Assembly: GCF_022513635.1 (NCBI RefSeq)
Contig: NZ_JAKWBL010000004.1
Coordinates: forward strand, 620,001-684,000
Length of the DNA: 64,000 nucleotides
Direction: 5' to 3'
Source: Paraniabella ginsengisoli
Lineage (GTDB): Bacteria; Bacteroidota; Bacteroidia; Chitinophagales; Chitinophagaceae
Below, piece after piece: positions 51,551-62,221 of this stretch. Position 1 is the stretch's first letter. Every line of letters starts with the position of its first letter. Below the pieces are notes generated by a model. That model searched no databases. It was not told the DNA's origin and was given only the letters and a program-made list of their open reading frames with translations. Made by a program: the position numbers and the translations under genes.

Positions 51551-52308
51551 TTGAGCGATAAAATTCATAAAACAAAAGGTATTGTGTTGCGCTATATTAA
51601 GTATAGCGAAACCAGTATTGTTGTGTCTGTTTATACCGAACTGTTTGGTTTGCAATCTTATTTATTAAATGGGATACGGGCATCTGGCAAAAAAGGTGGT
51701 TCAAGAATAGGTTTTTTTCAGCCTGCGGCACTTTTAGATATGGAAGTATATCATAATGAATTTAAGCAACTGAATCGTGTAAAGGAATATAAATTTTCGT
51801 TTTTATACCAACAGATTTTTACAGATGTGCTAAAGAATGGAGTGGCGGCATATATGATTGAATTGTTGACAAAGTGTTTGAAGCAACCTGAAAATAATTA
51901 TGGCCTATTCGCTTTTGCAGAAGATTGTTTTATGTTTCTTGATGGTTGCAACGATAAGGTAATGGCCAATTTCCCTGTTTTTTTTGCAGTGCAGCTCAGT
52001 CATTTTTTCGGATTTCAGCCGCAGGGCATTTCATCGGATGTATGGAAAAGCAGCGAGGTTTTATTTGATATTGAGGAAGGTGTATTTACACACGGGCCTG
52101 TTTTTCACCATTTGAGTCTTGAAAAAAGTATGCGCTTGTATTGGCCGAATTGTTACAGGTGAGACACCCGCAAGAGCTGGAAGAGATTAGCACCAATGCA
52201 GATGCAAGGCGTAAAATTCTGGAAACAATGGAAATTTATTATGGATTGCATATTCCAGATTTTGGTAAAATGAAAACCTTACCAATATTAAAAGAAATTA
52301 TGCGATGA
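51551..52308 (+). CDS. recO: DNA repair protein RecO (frame break at ~52129)
   Basis: 252 aa. Start is a TTG: SDKIHKTKGIVLRYIKYSETSIVVSVYTELFG matches the RecO OB-fold. The helical domain follows (YMIELLTKCLKQPENNYGLFAFAEDC, PVFFAVQLSHFFGFQPQ). One T is missing near 52129; restored it reads KSYALVLAELLQVRHPQELEEISTNADARRKI. The C-terminal zinc Cys motif of some RecO proteins is absent, as in many Bacteroidota. Mediates RecA loading with RecR, which is encoded in this window at 61512. Confidence 0.92.
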
Positions 52309-52322
52309 GTATTAAGTTCGGG

Positions 52323-52951
52323 CTAATGGTTGATTTGTTTTTTTCGGAGACTCTTCACCACTTTTTTGGTCGGATCGGTCATCCATTTAAAAGTTCGCGA
52401 AAAGCGGCCATCCGTTGGATATTTTCTGTTAACAGTCATATTGTTAAATATAAGCGCAATAAGCAATAGGATTAATGCTCCGGAAAAAACGGGAGATAGA
52501 ACGAACCAATAACCCAACGCTTTTATTTTTTCTGAACCAATAACGCCGATAAGCGCTGTTGCCCCGCCAGGTGGATGAAGCGTTTTGGTTATTTGCATCG
52601 CAATAATAGATAACGCCACGGCAAGCGGGGCGGAAAGCCAAATTACAGGAGGTGATAATTTGCAAACAGTAACCCCAATAATTGCACATAATACATGGCC
52701 GCCTATCAGGTTGCGGGGTTGTGCAAGCGGACTTTGTATATTTCCGTAGATCAACACAGAAGAAGCGCCGAAAGATCCTATTAAAAACAAATTATCTGTA
52801 TCGGGTAGTTTTGTCTGGCAAAGCGCAATAATACCAATCCCAAAAAAGCACCTAAAAAAGACCAGAAATGCTCTCTTCTGTCAATAAGCGTTTCCTTATA
52901 TGCTACATATTTTGCGATACGATATCCTCTTTTGATTTTTGCTTTTACCAT
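52323..52951 (-). CDS. HPP-family membrane protein (frame break at 52842-52847)
   Basis: 209 aa. The missing base in a 6-T run at 52842-52847 separates the N-terminus (MVKAKIKRGYRIAKYVAYKE, then HFWSFLGAFFGIGIIAL) from the rest. Four to five transmembrane helices. The family signature is TLHPPGGATALIGVIGS, and FGASSVLIYGNIQSPLAQPRN matches the conserved first loop. HPP proteins transport nitrite or related anions in some bacteria, so a transport role is possible; none is established here. Confidence 0.88.
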
Positions 52952-53057
52952 CTATTATCTGATTTCTGTACAATTGGGTACAAAGTTGGGGCTGCAAAGT
53001 TCTGCTTTGGCTATAGCTTTACCAAATCAAAAAATGACGTTTTTGGGTAATGTATTA

Positions 53058-54207
53058 TTAAATGAGGGCAAAATGATTGGCGTTCCCGTCTTTAATATTA
53101 ACAACTCCGGGCCTCTTTCCTTTTTCAAAAGAGCCATATTGTGTATCAATCTTTAGGGCTTTGGCGCCGTTAATGGTAGCCCATTGCAAAAATTGTTGTA
53201 ACTGAATTTCGGGAAACGCTTTTTGAAGTGTTTGGATTTCTTCCCAAATGCTTAACTGACGGTTTGATGCGAGGCTGTCTGTTCCCAAAACTATATCAGC
53301 ACCAGCTTTCAAAAACATAGGAAGATCTGGCAATAACCGGCTAATAAAATAATTGGCATTTGGGCAAAAACACCAAAATAAAGGCTGTTTTGATTGTTTG
53401 CTAAATACAATATCTTCTTCCATTGTAAAAACATTATGAACCAATAACAATTGAATATCGATCGGGAATTTTGATAGATAAGTTTGCAAACTACTTTTAC
53501 CTGAGGCAATGAAACTGTCTGTATTTAGTCCCATCCCTTTGAACATATCAACAAAACCTCCGGTTTTTTGCGTAAACCAAAGGGTTTCATCTTCCGTTTC
53601 CTGATTATGGATCGAAAGCAGGCCGTTGCTATTATGTGCTACTATTTTTTTCCATAATGGATCAGAAACAGAATAAGGCGCATGTGGCGTAATAGAAACC
53701 TGTTGTGGTAAACGTTCTTGTATAAATTGATTGTATATTTTTTGTACAAAGAAAAATTTTGATCGGCAACGGCAGGGTTAAAACCCATGGCCTCGATAAA
53801 ATTGTGATAATATAATTTGTTTTGCCGTTTCTGAGTAAGCGTGTGCGTAGTGTTACAAATGTCGCCGACAGCTATAATGCCGTTTTCTAACATTTCTGTT
53901 TCAGCCGCGTTGATAGCATTGAAGATGATCTCTTCTGAAAAATTTCTTTTTGTACAACCTGCCTAACAAAGCCCGCCAGGCCTGTGTTTTCAGCTATTTG
54001 ATCTTTTAGATGACTTAACTCAAGATGGCAATGGCAATTAATAAACCCCGGCGATAAAATACCTGGAATTTTTTGCGCATCACCCCCGGCATCTTCGATA
54101 GCAATGATTTCTTCCACAGTTCCATCTGACTGTAGCACTAAAACTTTGTTTTCGTGGAAAAGATAGCCGTCAAAAATTTGATCTGCCTGTAACTTGATAT
54201 ATGCCAT
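53058..54207 (-). CDS. Amidohydrolase of the chlorohydrolase/SAH-deaminase type (two frame breaks)
   Basis: ~383 aa. Start MAYIKLQADQIFDGYLFHENK. Metal and catalytic motifs in order: PGFINCHCHLELSH (HxH), SITPHAPYSVSD (His), LSIHNQETEDE (His and Glu), and GTDSLASNRQLS (Asp). Breaks: one T at 53938-53942 and one at 53738-53743. This plan is shared by ATZ/TRZ-like deaminases, including guanine and S-adenosylhomocysteine deaminases. The substrate cannot be chosen. The upstream neighbour on the same strand is the HPP protein, with no sign of an operon. Confidence 0.85.
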
Positions 54208-54258
54208 CAGGACAATATTATATTTTTTATTTGGATGAACGAAAAATGATCTAATGAT

Positions 54259-54305
54259 CCGGGAGTTTGACTCCCGGCCATTATAGTTGAAGTCCTTCGG
54301 ACTTC
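54259..54305. repeat. REP-like palindromes, upstream copy
   Basis: CCGGGAGT-TTG-ACTCCCGG (54259-54277) and GAAGTCC-TTC-GGACTTC (54289-54305), two perfect hairpins in tandem. The same pair occurs after the transposase at 54865-54911. A third, imperfect hairpin (AAAGACC-GAA-GGACTTT) is at 54332-54348. Confidence 0.75.
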
Positions 54306-54404
54306 GCAATTCCAGGCACATATTTTTTAACAAAGACCGAAGGACTTTAACAATCATTTCAATATTAATTTTTTGTACTTTTAAACAACCAACCTGCTAA
54401 CTAT

Positions 54405-54849
54405 ATGAGCTATCGCCAGATATTATATCATATTGTATTTGCAACTAAATATAGGCATGCAACTATTCCTGAAGAACATTGCGACGCATTGTACAAATAC
54501 ATTTGGAACGTTATTAAAAACAAAAGAAGTGTGCTTTATAGGATTAATGGCGTAGAAAATCACATTCATATTCTTACAGATATCCATCCAAGCATTTTCT
54601 TTAGCTAATTTGATAAAAGATATTAAGATATCAAGTAATCTATGGATGAAACAAACCGGTCTGTTTCCCTTGTTTGAAGCCTGGCAAGAAAGCTACGGCG
54701 CATTCACCTATTCCATAAAAGACAAAGAAAGAATCAGCAATTATATTAAAAACCAAAAAGAACACCACAAGCATGAAGGATTTGATGAAGAATATAAGCG
54801 CTTGCTTAGTGAACATAAAATTGATTTTGATGAGAAATTTCTTCTTTGA
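54405..54849 (+). CDS. REP-associated tyrosine transposase (RAYT, Y1 family) with one frame break
   Basis: ~147 aa. Y1 HUH-like transposase: MSYRQILYHIVFATKYRHATIP, ENHIHILTDIHPSI with the HUH-like HIH, the helix NLIKDIKISSNLWMK, and a catalytic-Tyr helix region (AFTYSIKDKERISNYIKNQKEHHKHEGFDEEYKRLL). An extra T in TTTT (54595-54598) breaks the frame; removing it reads HPSISLANLIKDIK. Flanking REP hairpins make the unit a RAYT/REP locus. RAYT proteins are domesticated and move or maintain REP elements. Confidence 0.82.
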
Positions 54850-54864
54850 TTCTGAATTCATGAT

Positions 54865-54911
54865 CCGGGAGTTGAACTCCCGGCTATTATAATTGAAGTC
54901 CTTCGGACTTC
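54865..54911. repeat. REP-like palindromes, downstream copy
   Basis: CCGGGAGT-TGA-ACTCCCGG (54865-54883) and GAAGTCC-TTC-GGACTTC (54895-54911), in the same order and orientation as at 54259-54305. It ends the RAYT unit. Confidence 0.75.
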
Positions 54912-54968
54912 GTAATTCAAGAATGAGTTTTTTAATGCATATCCGTCTTTGGGTTTTATTTTTTTGTC

Positions 54969-55009
54969 CTTCAATCCTTTGCGGCAAAATTTACCGCAAA
55001 GGATTGAAG
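54969..55009. repeat. Strong isolated hairpin
   Basis: CTTCAATCCTTTGCGG (54969-54984) pairs perfectly with CCGCAAAGGATTGAAG (54994-55009), 16 bp, 9-nt loop. No T-tract on either side, so not a typical terminator. It is next to the REP unit. Confidence 0.6.
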
Positions 55010-55262
55010 CGGTTTCAAGAGAGCCAAGCATATCCTTCTTTTATTATTATTTGAACCAAATTCCAGATAGTCATTTTTTTATGGAGATGACGAAGTCCGA
55101 AGGACTTCAATAAAAATGGCCACCAATAAAATTGGTGGAAAAAGGTAGATTTGCAGCCGCTTTCGCCGGATGGTGATGATCGATAATCGGAACGATGAAG
55201 AGTGCGACGCAATTTCGTTGCCACATATGCTCCAGCCCGGCTAATAAAAATAAGCGATTAAC
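55010..55262 (+). other. Leader region before prfA
   Basis: No gene. It holds a third GAAGTCC-GAA-GGACTTC hairpin (55092-55108, opposite orientation to the REP pairs) and leader element copy D at 55177-55245, then the prfA start. Confidence 0.5.
55177..55245 (+). repeat. Leader element copy D (upstream of prfA)
   Basis: ATAATCGG and ACGATGAAGAG, then GCGACGCAA, four bases, GTTGCCACATATGCTCCAG, then TAATAAAAA. It ends 18 nt before the prfA ATG. The 5' part matches copy A closely. Confidence 0.6.
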
Positions 55263-56327
55263 ATGTTAGATAAACTCGAAGCTATAAAAGCAAAATACGA
55301 TCAGTTGGGTGTGGCATTAAGCAATCCTGAGATTGTGAGCGACAATAAAAAATTTGCCGCTACAAGTAAGGAGTACCGTGGCCTTGAGAAAATTGTGGTT
55401 GCTTATAATGATTACAAGCGATTATTAGACGATATAGATTTTAACAGAGAGGCGCTGAATGGCGACGATGAGGAGTTGCGTGAGTTGGCAAAGCTGGAAA
55501 CGGCTGATCAGCAGGAGCGTAAAGAAAGTATGGAGGCGGCTATTCGTCAATTATTAATTCCAAAAGATCCGCAGGATGAGAAAAATGCGATCATGGAAAT
55601 TCGTGCAGGAACCGGAGGTGACGAGGCGAGTATTTTTGCTGGTGATTTATTACGCATGTACATGAAGTATTGCGAAAAACATGGATTTAAGATAGCGCTA
55701 TTAAGTGAGAGCGAAGGAACGGCAGGTGGTTATAAAGAGGTGCAATTAGAAGTAACGGGCGATGATGTATACGGAACATTAAAATTTGAAAGTGGCGTGC
55801 ATCGTGTGCAAAGGGTGCCCGATACGGAAACTCAGGGCCGTGTACATACTTCTGCAGCTACAGTTGCTGTAATGCCGGAAGCGGAAGAAATTGATTTTGA
55901 ACTGCGTGAGGCCGATGTGAAAATGGAAACCTCGCGAAGCGGTGGTGCTGGTGGGCAGAATGTAAACAAGGTGGAAACGAAGGTGATGTTAACCCATATT
56001 CCAACGGGTACGGTAGTTATTTGTCAGACAGAACGTACGCAGTTGGGCAACCGCGAAAAGGCGATGCAAACTTTGCGTACCAAACTGTATGAAGAGCAGG
56101 TGCGTAAACAGGAGGAAGAGATTTCGCGTCATCGTAAAAGCCTTGTAAGCAGTGGCGATAGAAGTGCGAAGATTAGAACTTATAATTATCCGCAGGGACG
56201 TGTTACGGACCACCGTATTAATTTTACAGCATATAACCTTGATGCAGTAATGAACGGAGAGTTGAAGGAGTTCATTGATGCATTACAGTTTGCTGAAAAT
56301 TCAGAAAAATTAACCAAGCAGGAGTAA
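55263..56327 (+). CDS. prfA: Peptide chain release factor 1
   Basis: 354 aa, intact. Terminates translation at UAA and UAG. The GGQ catalytic motif lies in [11 protein letters not shown], the recognition motif region [14 protein letters not shown] has the PxT tripeptide of RF1 (not SPF of RF2), and the end has [17 protein letters not shown]. Start at the ATG at 55263, after element D. Its 3' end overlaps the convergent receptor gene by 18 nt. Confidence 0.96.
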   Translation: MLDKLEAIKAKYDQLGVALSNPEIVSDNKKFAATSKEYRGLEKIVVAYNDYKRLLDDIDFNREALNGDDEELRELAKLETADQQERKESMEAAIRQLLIPKDPQDEKNAIMEIRAGTGGDEASIFAGDLLRMYMKYCEKHGFKIALLSESEGTAGGYKEVQLEVTGDDVYGTLKFESGVHRVQRVPDTETQGRVHTSAATVAVMPEAEEIDFELREADVKMETSRSGGAGGQNVNKVETKVMLTHIPTGTVVICQTERTQLGNREKAMQTLRTKLYEEQVRKQEEEISRHRKSLVSSGDRSAKIRTYNYPQGRVTDHRINFTAYNLDAVMNGELKEFIDALQFAENSEKLTKQE

Positions 56328-59148
56328 TTTACCACACTTGCTCAACCACTCTTTTTTAACTTCTGCCTTCCCAAATTTTCTGGGATAGTAGGAAAGCGTA
56401 AGCATAAAATATTGCTGTAACCCGTTAGTGATACGGGTTGTGGTGCCAAATTGATCAGCTGAATTGGAAATATTTTGAAACTGCTTTAATATATCCATTG
56501 CCGAAAACTTAACTTCTGCCTGTTGATTTTTTAAGAATCGACAAGTGGCAAATGCATTCCATAGTATGATAGGTTTGTCGAGGTTGTTGTTTTTCGTATG
56601 ATCGAATGTAGTGCTAATGGTGTAGCTTTTAGGAAGGTTTACTGTAAGCCCGAACCTGGAAATGTCTGTATAGTTTTTAAAAGACGTAAGCCCGGCGGCT
56701 GACTGATCTGATTTATAATTATTGTATGTTTTCCCAATTTTAAAAATCACCAATGACCTTAATGCTAATTGAAGATTGATGCTGTTATTGATGCCAATGG
56801 TATTGGTTTGAGAATATATATTATCAATATAAATAGGCCTCATTCCATTATTGTAAGAGCCATTGTACATAAGCTGAATATTACTTTTTTGAGGTTGCGG
56901 GTGAGGTTTAAGTTATAGCTCATGTTAAATGAGCGGCTTTCGGGAGCGTTTATATAATAATAAAATCTCTTTCCGGACGAATCGTTTATAAGGCTATCTG
57001 TAACCGGGTTAAGGGATTTTAGAAAAGATCCGTTTAGATTTCCGTTTAGGGCATATTTTGATTTAGGCTTTTGGGTATTAAAGTTCCCGTAAATGGAATA
57101 GGTATGATTTACCTGATTCTTCAGGTTAGGATTCCCTATTCTTACATTAAAAACATCCAAACCGTCAGTAATAGTATAAAGCTGGTCAATATCCGGATAT
57201 CCATAATTTTTGCGATAATTGGCACTAACATTATATGAAAGCTTTTCTCTTTTTTGATAGTAATAGCCAAGGTTTCCTTCGTACCTGAAAAATGCAAATG
57301 AACGGGAAAGATTTCTTATGTCGATTGAGGATGTGTTACGGTCTTGCTTAATATCTTCTACGATGTTTACGTTACTATAAAAATTATAATAATAGGAATC
57401 CTTCCATTTAAAAATAGATTTGCCCAGTCGCAAGGATGGCGTGTACTCAATTTTTTCATTGAGGTTAGTATTAGTTAGCTTGCTGTTGATTATATAGTTG
57501 CCCGAAAGAGTGTCGAAATCAAATACATTTTGTTTATTGTTAGACTTATTATAGTTAAACCATTGATCGAAACTTAAAGAGATGCCAAACAAATTATAGC
57601 GTCCCAGTAAAAGTCTTTTAAGCCCTTCGTAAGATGCATTTGCACTTAGATTTAAGTTAGCATTATTGTTATTGTAATTTCTGTTATATGCGGTATCGTC
57701 GTCACTATTGATATACGATTTAAACACGCTATTAACATAGCGGTTAGAACTGCTGTTATTATTATTTACATTGAGGTTAACACTAAATTGCTTTAGCGGA
57801 TCTTCCTGACTATAACTTCTATAATCAACCGACAATGATTGGTCGTTCGAGCGGCTGTCTTCCCGATTATTTACGTCGTTATTACTTATCGGATTGCCCG
57901 ATGGATCTTCAATATCTGTGGTACTTTTTGTATTGCCGGAGTTGTTTGAGAAAGTTGCTGTACCATTTACTGTGAACTGGTCATTATAACTATTAGTTTT
58001 AATGTAATTAACACCAATATCATTGCTGTTATTAGTATTGTTAGAGACTGAATTATTTTCTATAAACTGTGGGTTATCTTCCGTTGTCCTGTTCTGTAAA
58101 GAAAGATCCGTAAGAAATTGTTCGCTACCTGATTTTGTATAGTTGACGGTAATGCGGTCATTCTGTCGGCTATTGGTGGTTTCAATAAAATTATGTGTAA
58201 ACACACCACCTATGGAATGATATTTATTGATCCCGTCTTTGTCGAAACTGCCTACATTATATAGGTTCGGATTATAATTCCGATATGTATTGTTTTGAAA
58301 CATTTCCTGTAGGTTCTTCACGCTTTTGTTAATATTATTAAAACCACCGCCAAACCCAAAGGAAGTTTTCTTGTTATACATCTGAAAGGAAAGGTCGCTT
58401 TCAAAACGATCTGTTCCATAACCTATGCCTGCTTTTCCAAAGTACCCGGTTTTTTTATCTTCTTTTAGTTTAATGTTCATGGTAAGCAAGGAGTCCTTCT
58501 GCTTTCGCTCTTCAGGTTTTAACGATCGATCCACTTCCTGATAAACCTGTATTTTATCAATGGCATTTTTAGGCAGGTTTTGGGTAGCGAGCCTTGCATC
58601 ACCCGAACCCATGAAAGGCTTGCCATCAACCAATACACTTGGAATTTTTCTGCCATTCATCGTTATAGAACCATCAGCCCAAACGGTAACACCAGGCACC
58701 TGCGTTAAAAGGTCTTCAACTACAGCATTAGGGTCCATCTTAAAAGCCGCAGGATTGATCTCTAATGTATCGCCATTCATACGTATAGGTACATGAGCCG
58801 TAACAGTTACATTTGAATCATTAAATGAAGGTGCTAAAAGAACAGTAACATTCAATGTGTTCGAATCTACCTGTACTGATTTGTTAAAGCTTTTAAACCC
58901 AACATAAGTTACATTTAATAAGATGTCTTTTTTAGGGGAACTTTGCTTAATTGAAAGGAACCATAGCTATCGGTAAGTTGATAGTTGATCAGAGAAGAGT
59001 CTTTGCCAAAAATGCTTACTGTCGCCGATTCCAGAAAAACGCCGGTTAGTGAGTCTTTAACAACGCCTGTAATGGTACCGCTTTGGGCAATCGAGAAAGT
59101 ATAAAATAAAAAGGTAATGGCAACCGAAAGGAAAATACGCTTCATCAT
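56310..59148 (-). CDS. TonB-dependent receptor-like barrel with carboxypeptidase-regulatory domain (two frame breaks)
   Basis: ~946 aa. Signal peptide ([21 protein letters not shown]), then a CarboxypepD_reg-like domain ([23 protein letters not shown]), a plug-like segment ([27 protein letters not shown]) and a long OMP_b-brl_3-like barrel rich in Asn (~250-420, e.g. [13 protein letters not shown]). Breaks in T runs at 58928-58933 and 56885-56890, each one base short. It is translationally coupled (ATGA) to the upstream propeller gene, so the two are expressed together. Ligand unknown. Confidence 0.88.
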
Positions 59149-60384
59149 TTAGTTTTAATGGTATACTCAGCAATGAGGGGTTTAGGATTGGTGCTGTCTT
59201 TTAAACTTTCGCGTAACTCTTTGGGCATGTGGTCTGTCTTGCCTTTGTTTTGCTCATATACTTTTTTGAGATGCTCAGCGGTTATGATTTTGTAGAATTT
59301 ACCTTCATGTTCTCTACCTGCATTATATCGTTCATATAAGGGCAGAAAATAGCTGGCGCTATCAGGCTTTATTTTTTCGAGGTTGTAAGAAGCCATTGTT
59401 TTTTTATCGTAGATGTACTGTCCATAATTAGAAAAAAACGATATATTGAAAAGCATATACCTGTCTGTTTCGTAGCTTAAATGGATTTGCCTCAGCAGCC
59501 ATCCATTATTTCTTTCAAAATTTTCTCTTTCGGTTTTGTTTTTGAAAGCTGTTTCAAAAAACGATTTGGGCAGGCTGTTTTCCATCGGTAGTATAATTTG
59601 ATAAAGCGGTGTAACAATGCTGTCGAAAAGAGCATATATGGTATCTACATATGGCCTGCTGATATAAAATACATTGGGCTTAGGGCTTTCCTGGGTAGAA
59701 GCCCCAACATAGCGGGCGTATAAATATCTAATTTCATTTTGTTTGTTATAAGGGAAATAACCCTTAATAAATTTTGTGCCTTTGTAAATCTTTACCTCAT
59801 AATCTGTAGTATCCTTATAGTTCTTATCTACAGCGATTTCATAAGTGCAATAATAATCGTCTTTTAAATTGTATGCCTCTAAAACATCGAAAGAAGTAGG
59901 TTCTGATTTTTGAATGGAAAAGGTGGGTCTTTTAAATCAATGATATATTTTTTATAATATTTTTTGTTTCGCTTGTCAGAAAAATTGGCTTTTATGGCTA
60001 TTTGATCCTTTTTTGTTAATGAATAGTTTTTGTTGGGGAAGAAAATGATCAATTGTTGTTTGGCCTTATCATATTTAGTACTTACCTGATCTCCTACTTT
60101 TTTGTACGAAATTTTTTTATGAAGCGACCATCCTTAGCATAGATGAAAATTTCTTTATTGATATAATTTTGAGCAAGGAAATAATCTTTTGTTATTATCA
60201 GATATGTATAGCTTCCAAAAGAAACGTCCTTATTTGCCTCAAGCGGAAAAAGTTTTAAGGAATCAATAAAGAGCGATTGGTTAGCGCCTCCCGCCGCTTT
60301 GGGGCTTAAATAGATCTTGGTTGGCTGCCCATACGCAATGGCCCAGGTTAGATGGCAAACGAGCAGCAATAATTTGAATTTCAA
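59145..60384 (-). CDS. Secreted 6-bladed beta-propeller-like protein (two frame breaks)
   Basis: ~413 aa. Signal peptide (MKFKLLLLVCHLTWAIAYGQ), then an opening typical of Bacteroidota propeller proteins (LSPKAAGGANQSLFIDSLKLFPLE, YTYLIITKDYFLAQN, IFIYAKDGRFIKKF). The later part reads only after restoring one T at 60098-60103 and one at 59918-59921. Visible strands there: FDVLEAYNLKDDYYCTYEIAV, YFLPLYERYNAG. Stop overlaps the start of the receptor gene. Probably a surface partner of that receptor. Confidence 0.7.
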
Positions 60385-60484
60385 ATATTGGGGTTTTAGT
60401 TTTGTGAAGATAAATACTCTAATTGTTAACTGATTATAGAGTGCTTTACAAAAAGGTTAAAATTTTGGTTAATAGTTTTAATGC

Positions 60485-61415
60485 TTACCACATCCATCCT
60501 ACTTGTAGGCTACCATAATACTGTGACGAAAATTGAGTTAATGATTGTCGGTTTTCATAAATGGTAGAGATACCTACCGTAAGTTTATTACATGCATAAG
60601 TAGCACCCATCTTACTTTGAAAAAAACAGGATTTAGTTTACCCGGAATATTTTCATTTTCTCTACGAAACATTCCACCTTGAACAGTAGCATCGTAAGCC
60701 TTTAAATAGACCATTGGTAAAAGATATATAAAAAGCTCACGTTCTGCCTTGGACGTTTGCTGGTGATTATTCCAAAATGCGGAAGCGCTGTTTTTGTTGA
60801 ACTTGCCATACACAAGCGCGCCTCCTGCGGCTGCGTTAGTAAACAATGTGCCGGCGGTTGCAGTTAATAATGGTTTAAAATCCCACTTCGATGTTTTTGT
60901 TTTGTTTATAATTTGTGGTGACCATGCTATATCTGCATTCAATCCCCACGCTGCTTTTAACTGCCGATCCCAATAGGTAGGCTCATATATTCTTGCTATT
61001 TTATGAGCCAGTTTTTGTACTTCTGCTCCTCTCGCTGGCGGGCCAATAACGCCAGCGCTTACACCCCATCTAAGCAAATCCTGTTTTTTATTATAAAGGC
61101 TTTTTTGAAATCCACCATATAAATAGCCAGTTATGGGCCTGTCAAGTTTTTCGGTTTTAGACTCGGCAGAAAAGCGGGAGTTATAAATATTATGACCGGC
61201 ATAAATACTATTGACCCTTTCGGTTCTTTTCCTATCGGCTATGTTTTTTCTCCATTGATAAGCAAGCCTTATACCATTGCTATAGTAACCATCTTTGTTT
61301 ATTGAGATGTAACTATCGTTTTCTGAAACAATTGTAAACTGATGTTTTTTTGGCCGGATACAGCAGTGACAGTGCTTGTAAGTATTGAAAATAAAATCAA
61401 AAACTGGTATCGCAT
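60485..61415 (-). CDS. LpxR-family lipid A deacylase-like outer-membrane protein (two frame breaks)
   Basis: ~310 aa. Start MRYQFLILFSILTSTVTAVSGQ. The N-terminal part has ENDSY, DGYYSNGIRLAYQW, the family signature of lipid A 3'-O-deacylase. Further on WGVSAGVIGPPARG, YEPTYWDRQLKAAWGLN and ITGYLYGGFQKSLY match the barrel. Breaks: one base near 61331 and one T at 60616-60618; the restored end reads ISTIYENRQSLTQFSSQYYGSLQVGWMW. It would remove a fatty acid from lipid A at the outer membrane, altering envelope properties. Confidence 0.8.
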
Positions 61416-61511
61416 TGTTAGATATGGCTGCTGGTTTACAAATGGATTTAGCAAAAATAAGAGACTAAATCCTTTTTGAAACACAAATGAGACAACGGAC
61501 AAACAAACCCA

Positions 61512-62129
61512 TTATCTATTCATATATTTTTCTACTGGCAGCCGGTTTTGTAAGCTGCGGCCCAATGTAAGTTCATCAGCATACTCCAGCTCTCCACCAA
61601 AAGCAATACCGCGGGCAATGGTTGTGATGTTTATGTTGCGGCCATTTAGTTTTTTCTGGATATAATAAATTGTGGTGTCGCCTTGTATATTAGGGCTAAG
61701 TGCAAATACCAATTCTTCTGTATTCTCTTTTTCGATTCGCTCTATTAACGCATCAATATTTAATTGATCGGGACCAATTCCATCTAAAGGAGAAATTACG
61801 CCACCCAATACATGATAAGTGCCGTTAAACTGTTGTGTGCTTTCAATTGCAATTACATCACGTATATTTTCAACCACGCAAATGATATGCTGTTGCCGGT
61901 AAGCGTTGCTGCAAATAGTGCAAAGATCCCCATCGGATACGTTAAAGCATCTTTTGCAAAATCGTATTTCACTTCGCATACGGGCGATGGTCTCGCTGAA
62001 TTGCGTGGCCTGGCTCTCATCCTGTTTTAGCAAATGCAATACTAACCGCAGGGCGGTTTTTTTACCAATACCGGGCAGGCGCGAAAATTCATTTACAGCG
62101 GCTTCTAACAGTGCGGACGAAAATTGCAT
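61512..62129 (-). CDS. recR: Recombination protein RecR
   Basis: 205 aa, intact. Helix-hairpin-helix (SRLPGIGKKTALRLVLHLL), a four-Cys zinc finger (CKRCFNVSDGDLCTIC), and a Toprim domain with VVENIRDVIAIEST and LGGVISPLDGIGPDQLNI, then GELEYADELTLGRSL. Works with RecO in recombinational repair. The -7 box 4 nt before its start implies a leaderless transcript. Confidence 0.96.
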   Translation of the reverse strand: MQFSSALLEAAVNEFSRLPGIGKKTALRLVLHLLKQDESQATQFSETIARMRSEIRFCKRCFNVSDGDLCTICSNAYRQQHIICVVENIRDVIAIESTQQFNGTYHVLGGVISPLDGIGPDQLNIDALIERIEKENTEELVFALSPNIQGDTTIYYIQKKLNGRNINITTIARGIAFGGELEYADELTLGRSLQNRLPVEKYMNR

Positions 62130-62133
62130 CCTG

Positions 62134-62141
62134 CAAAGATA
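62134..62141 (-). promoter_or_regulatory. recR -7 box
   Basis: TATCTTTG on the minus strand, 4 nt before the ATG at 62129. Exact match to TAnnTTTG. Confidence 0.5.
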
Positions 62142-62221
62142 AAATGAGGTTGCTAATGGAAAATTAAAAATTCAAAATAGCGTTCCATCTTGCCTAAAAA
62201 CGTTTTATGTTTGCTTTTCAT

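Noticed and set aside
54969-55009. 16-bp hairpin as a Rho-independent terminator
   Set aside because: No T-tract follows on either strand, and no gene ends next to it.
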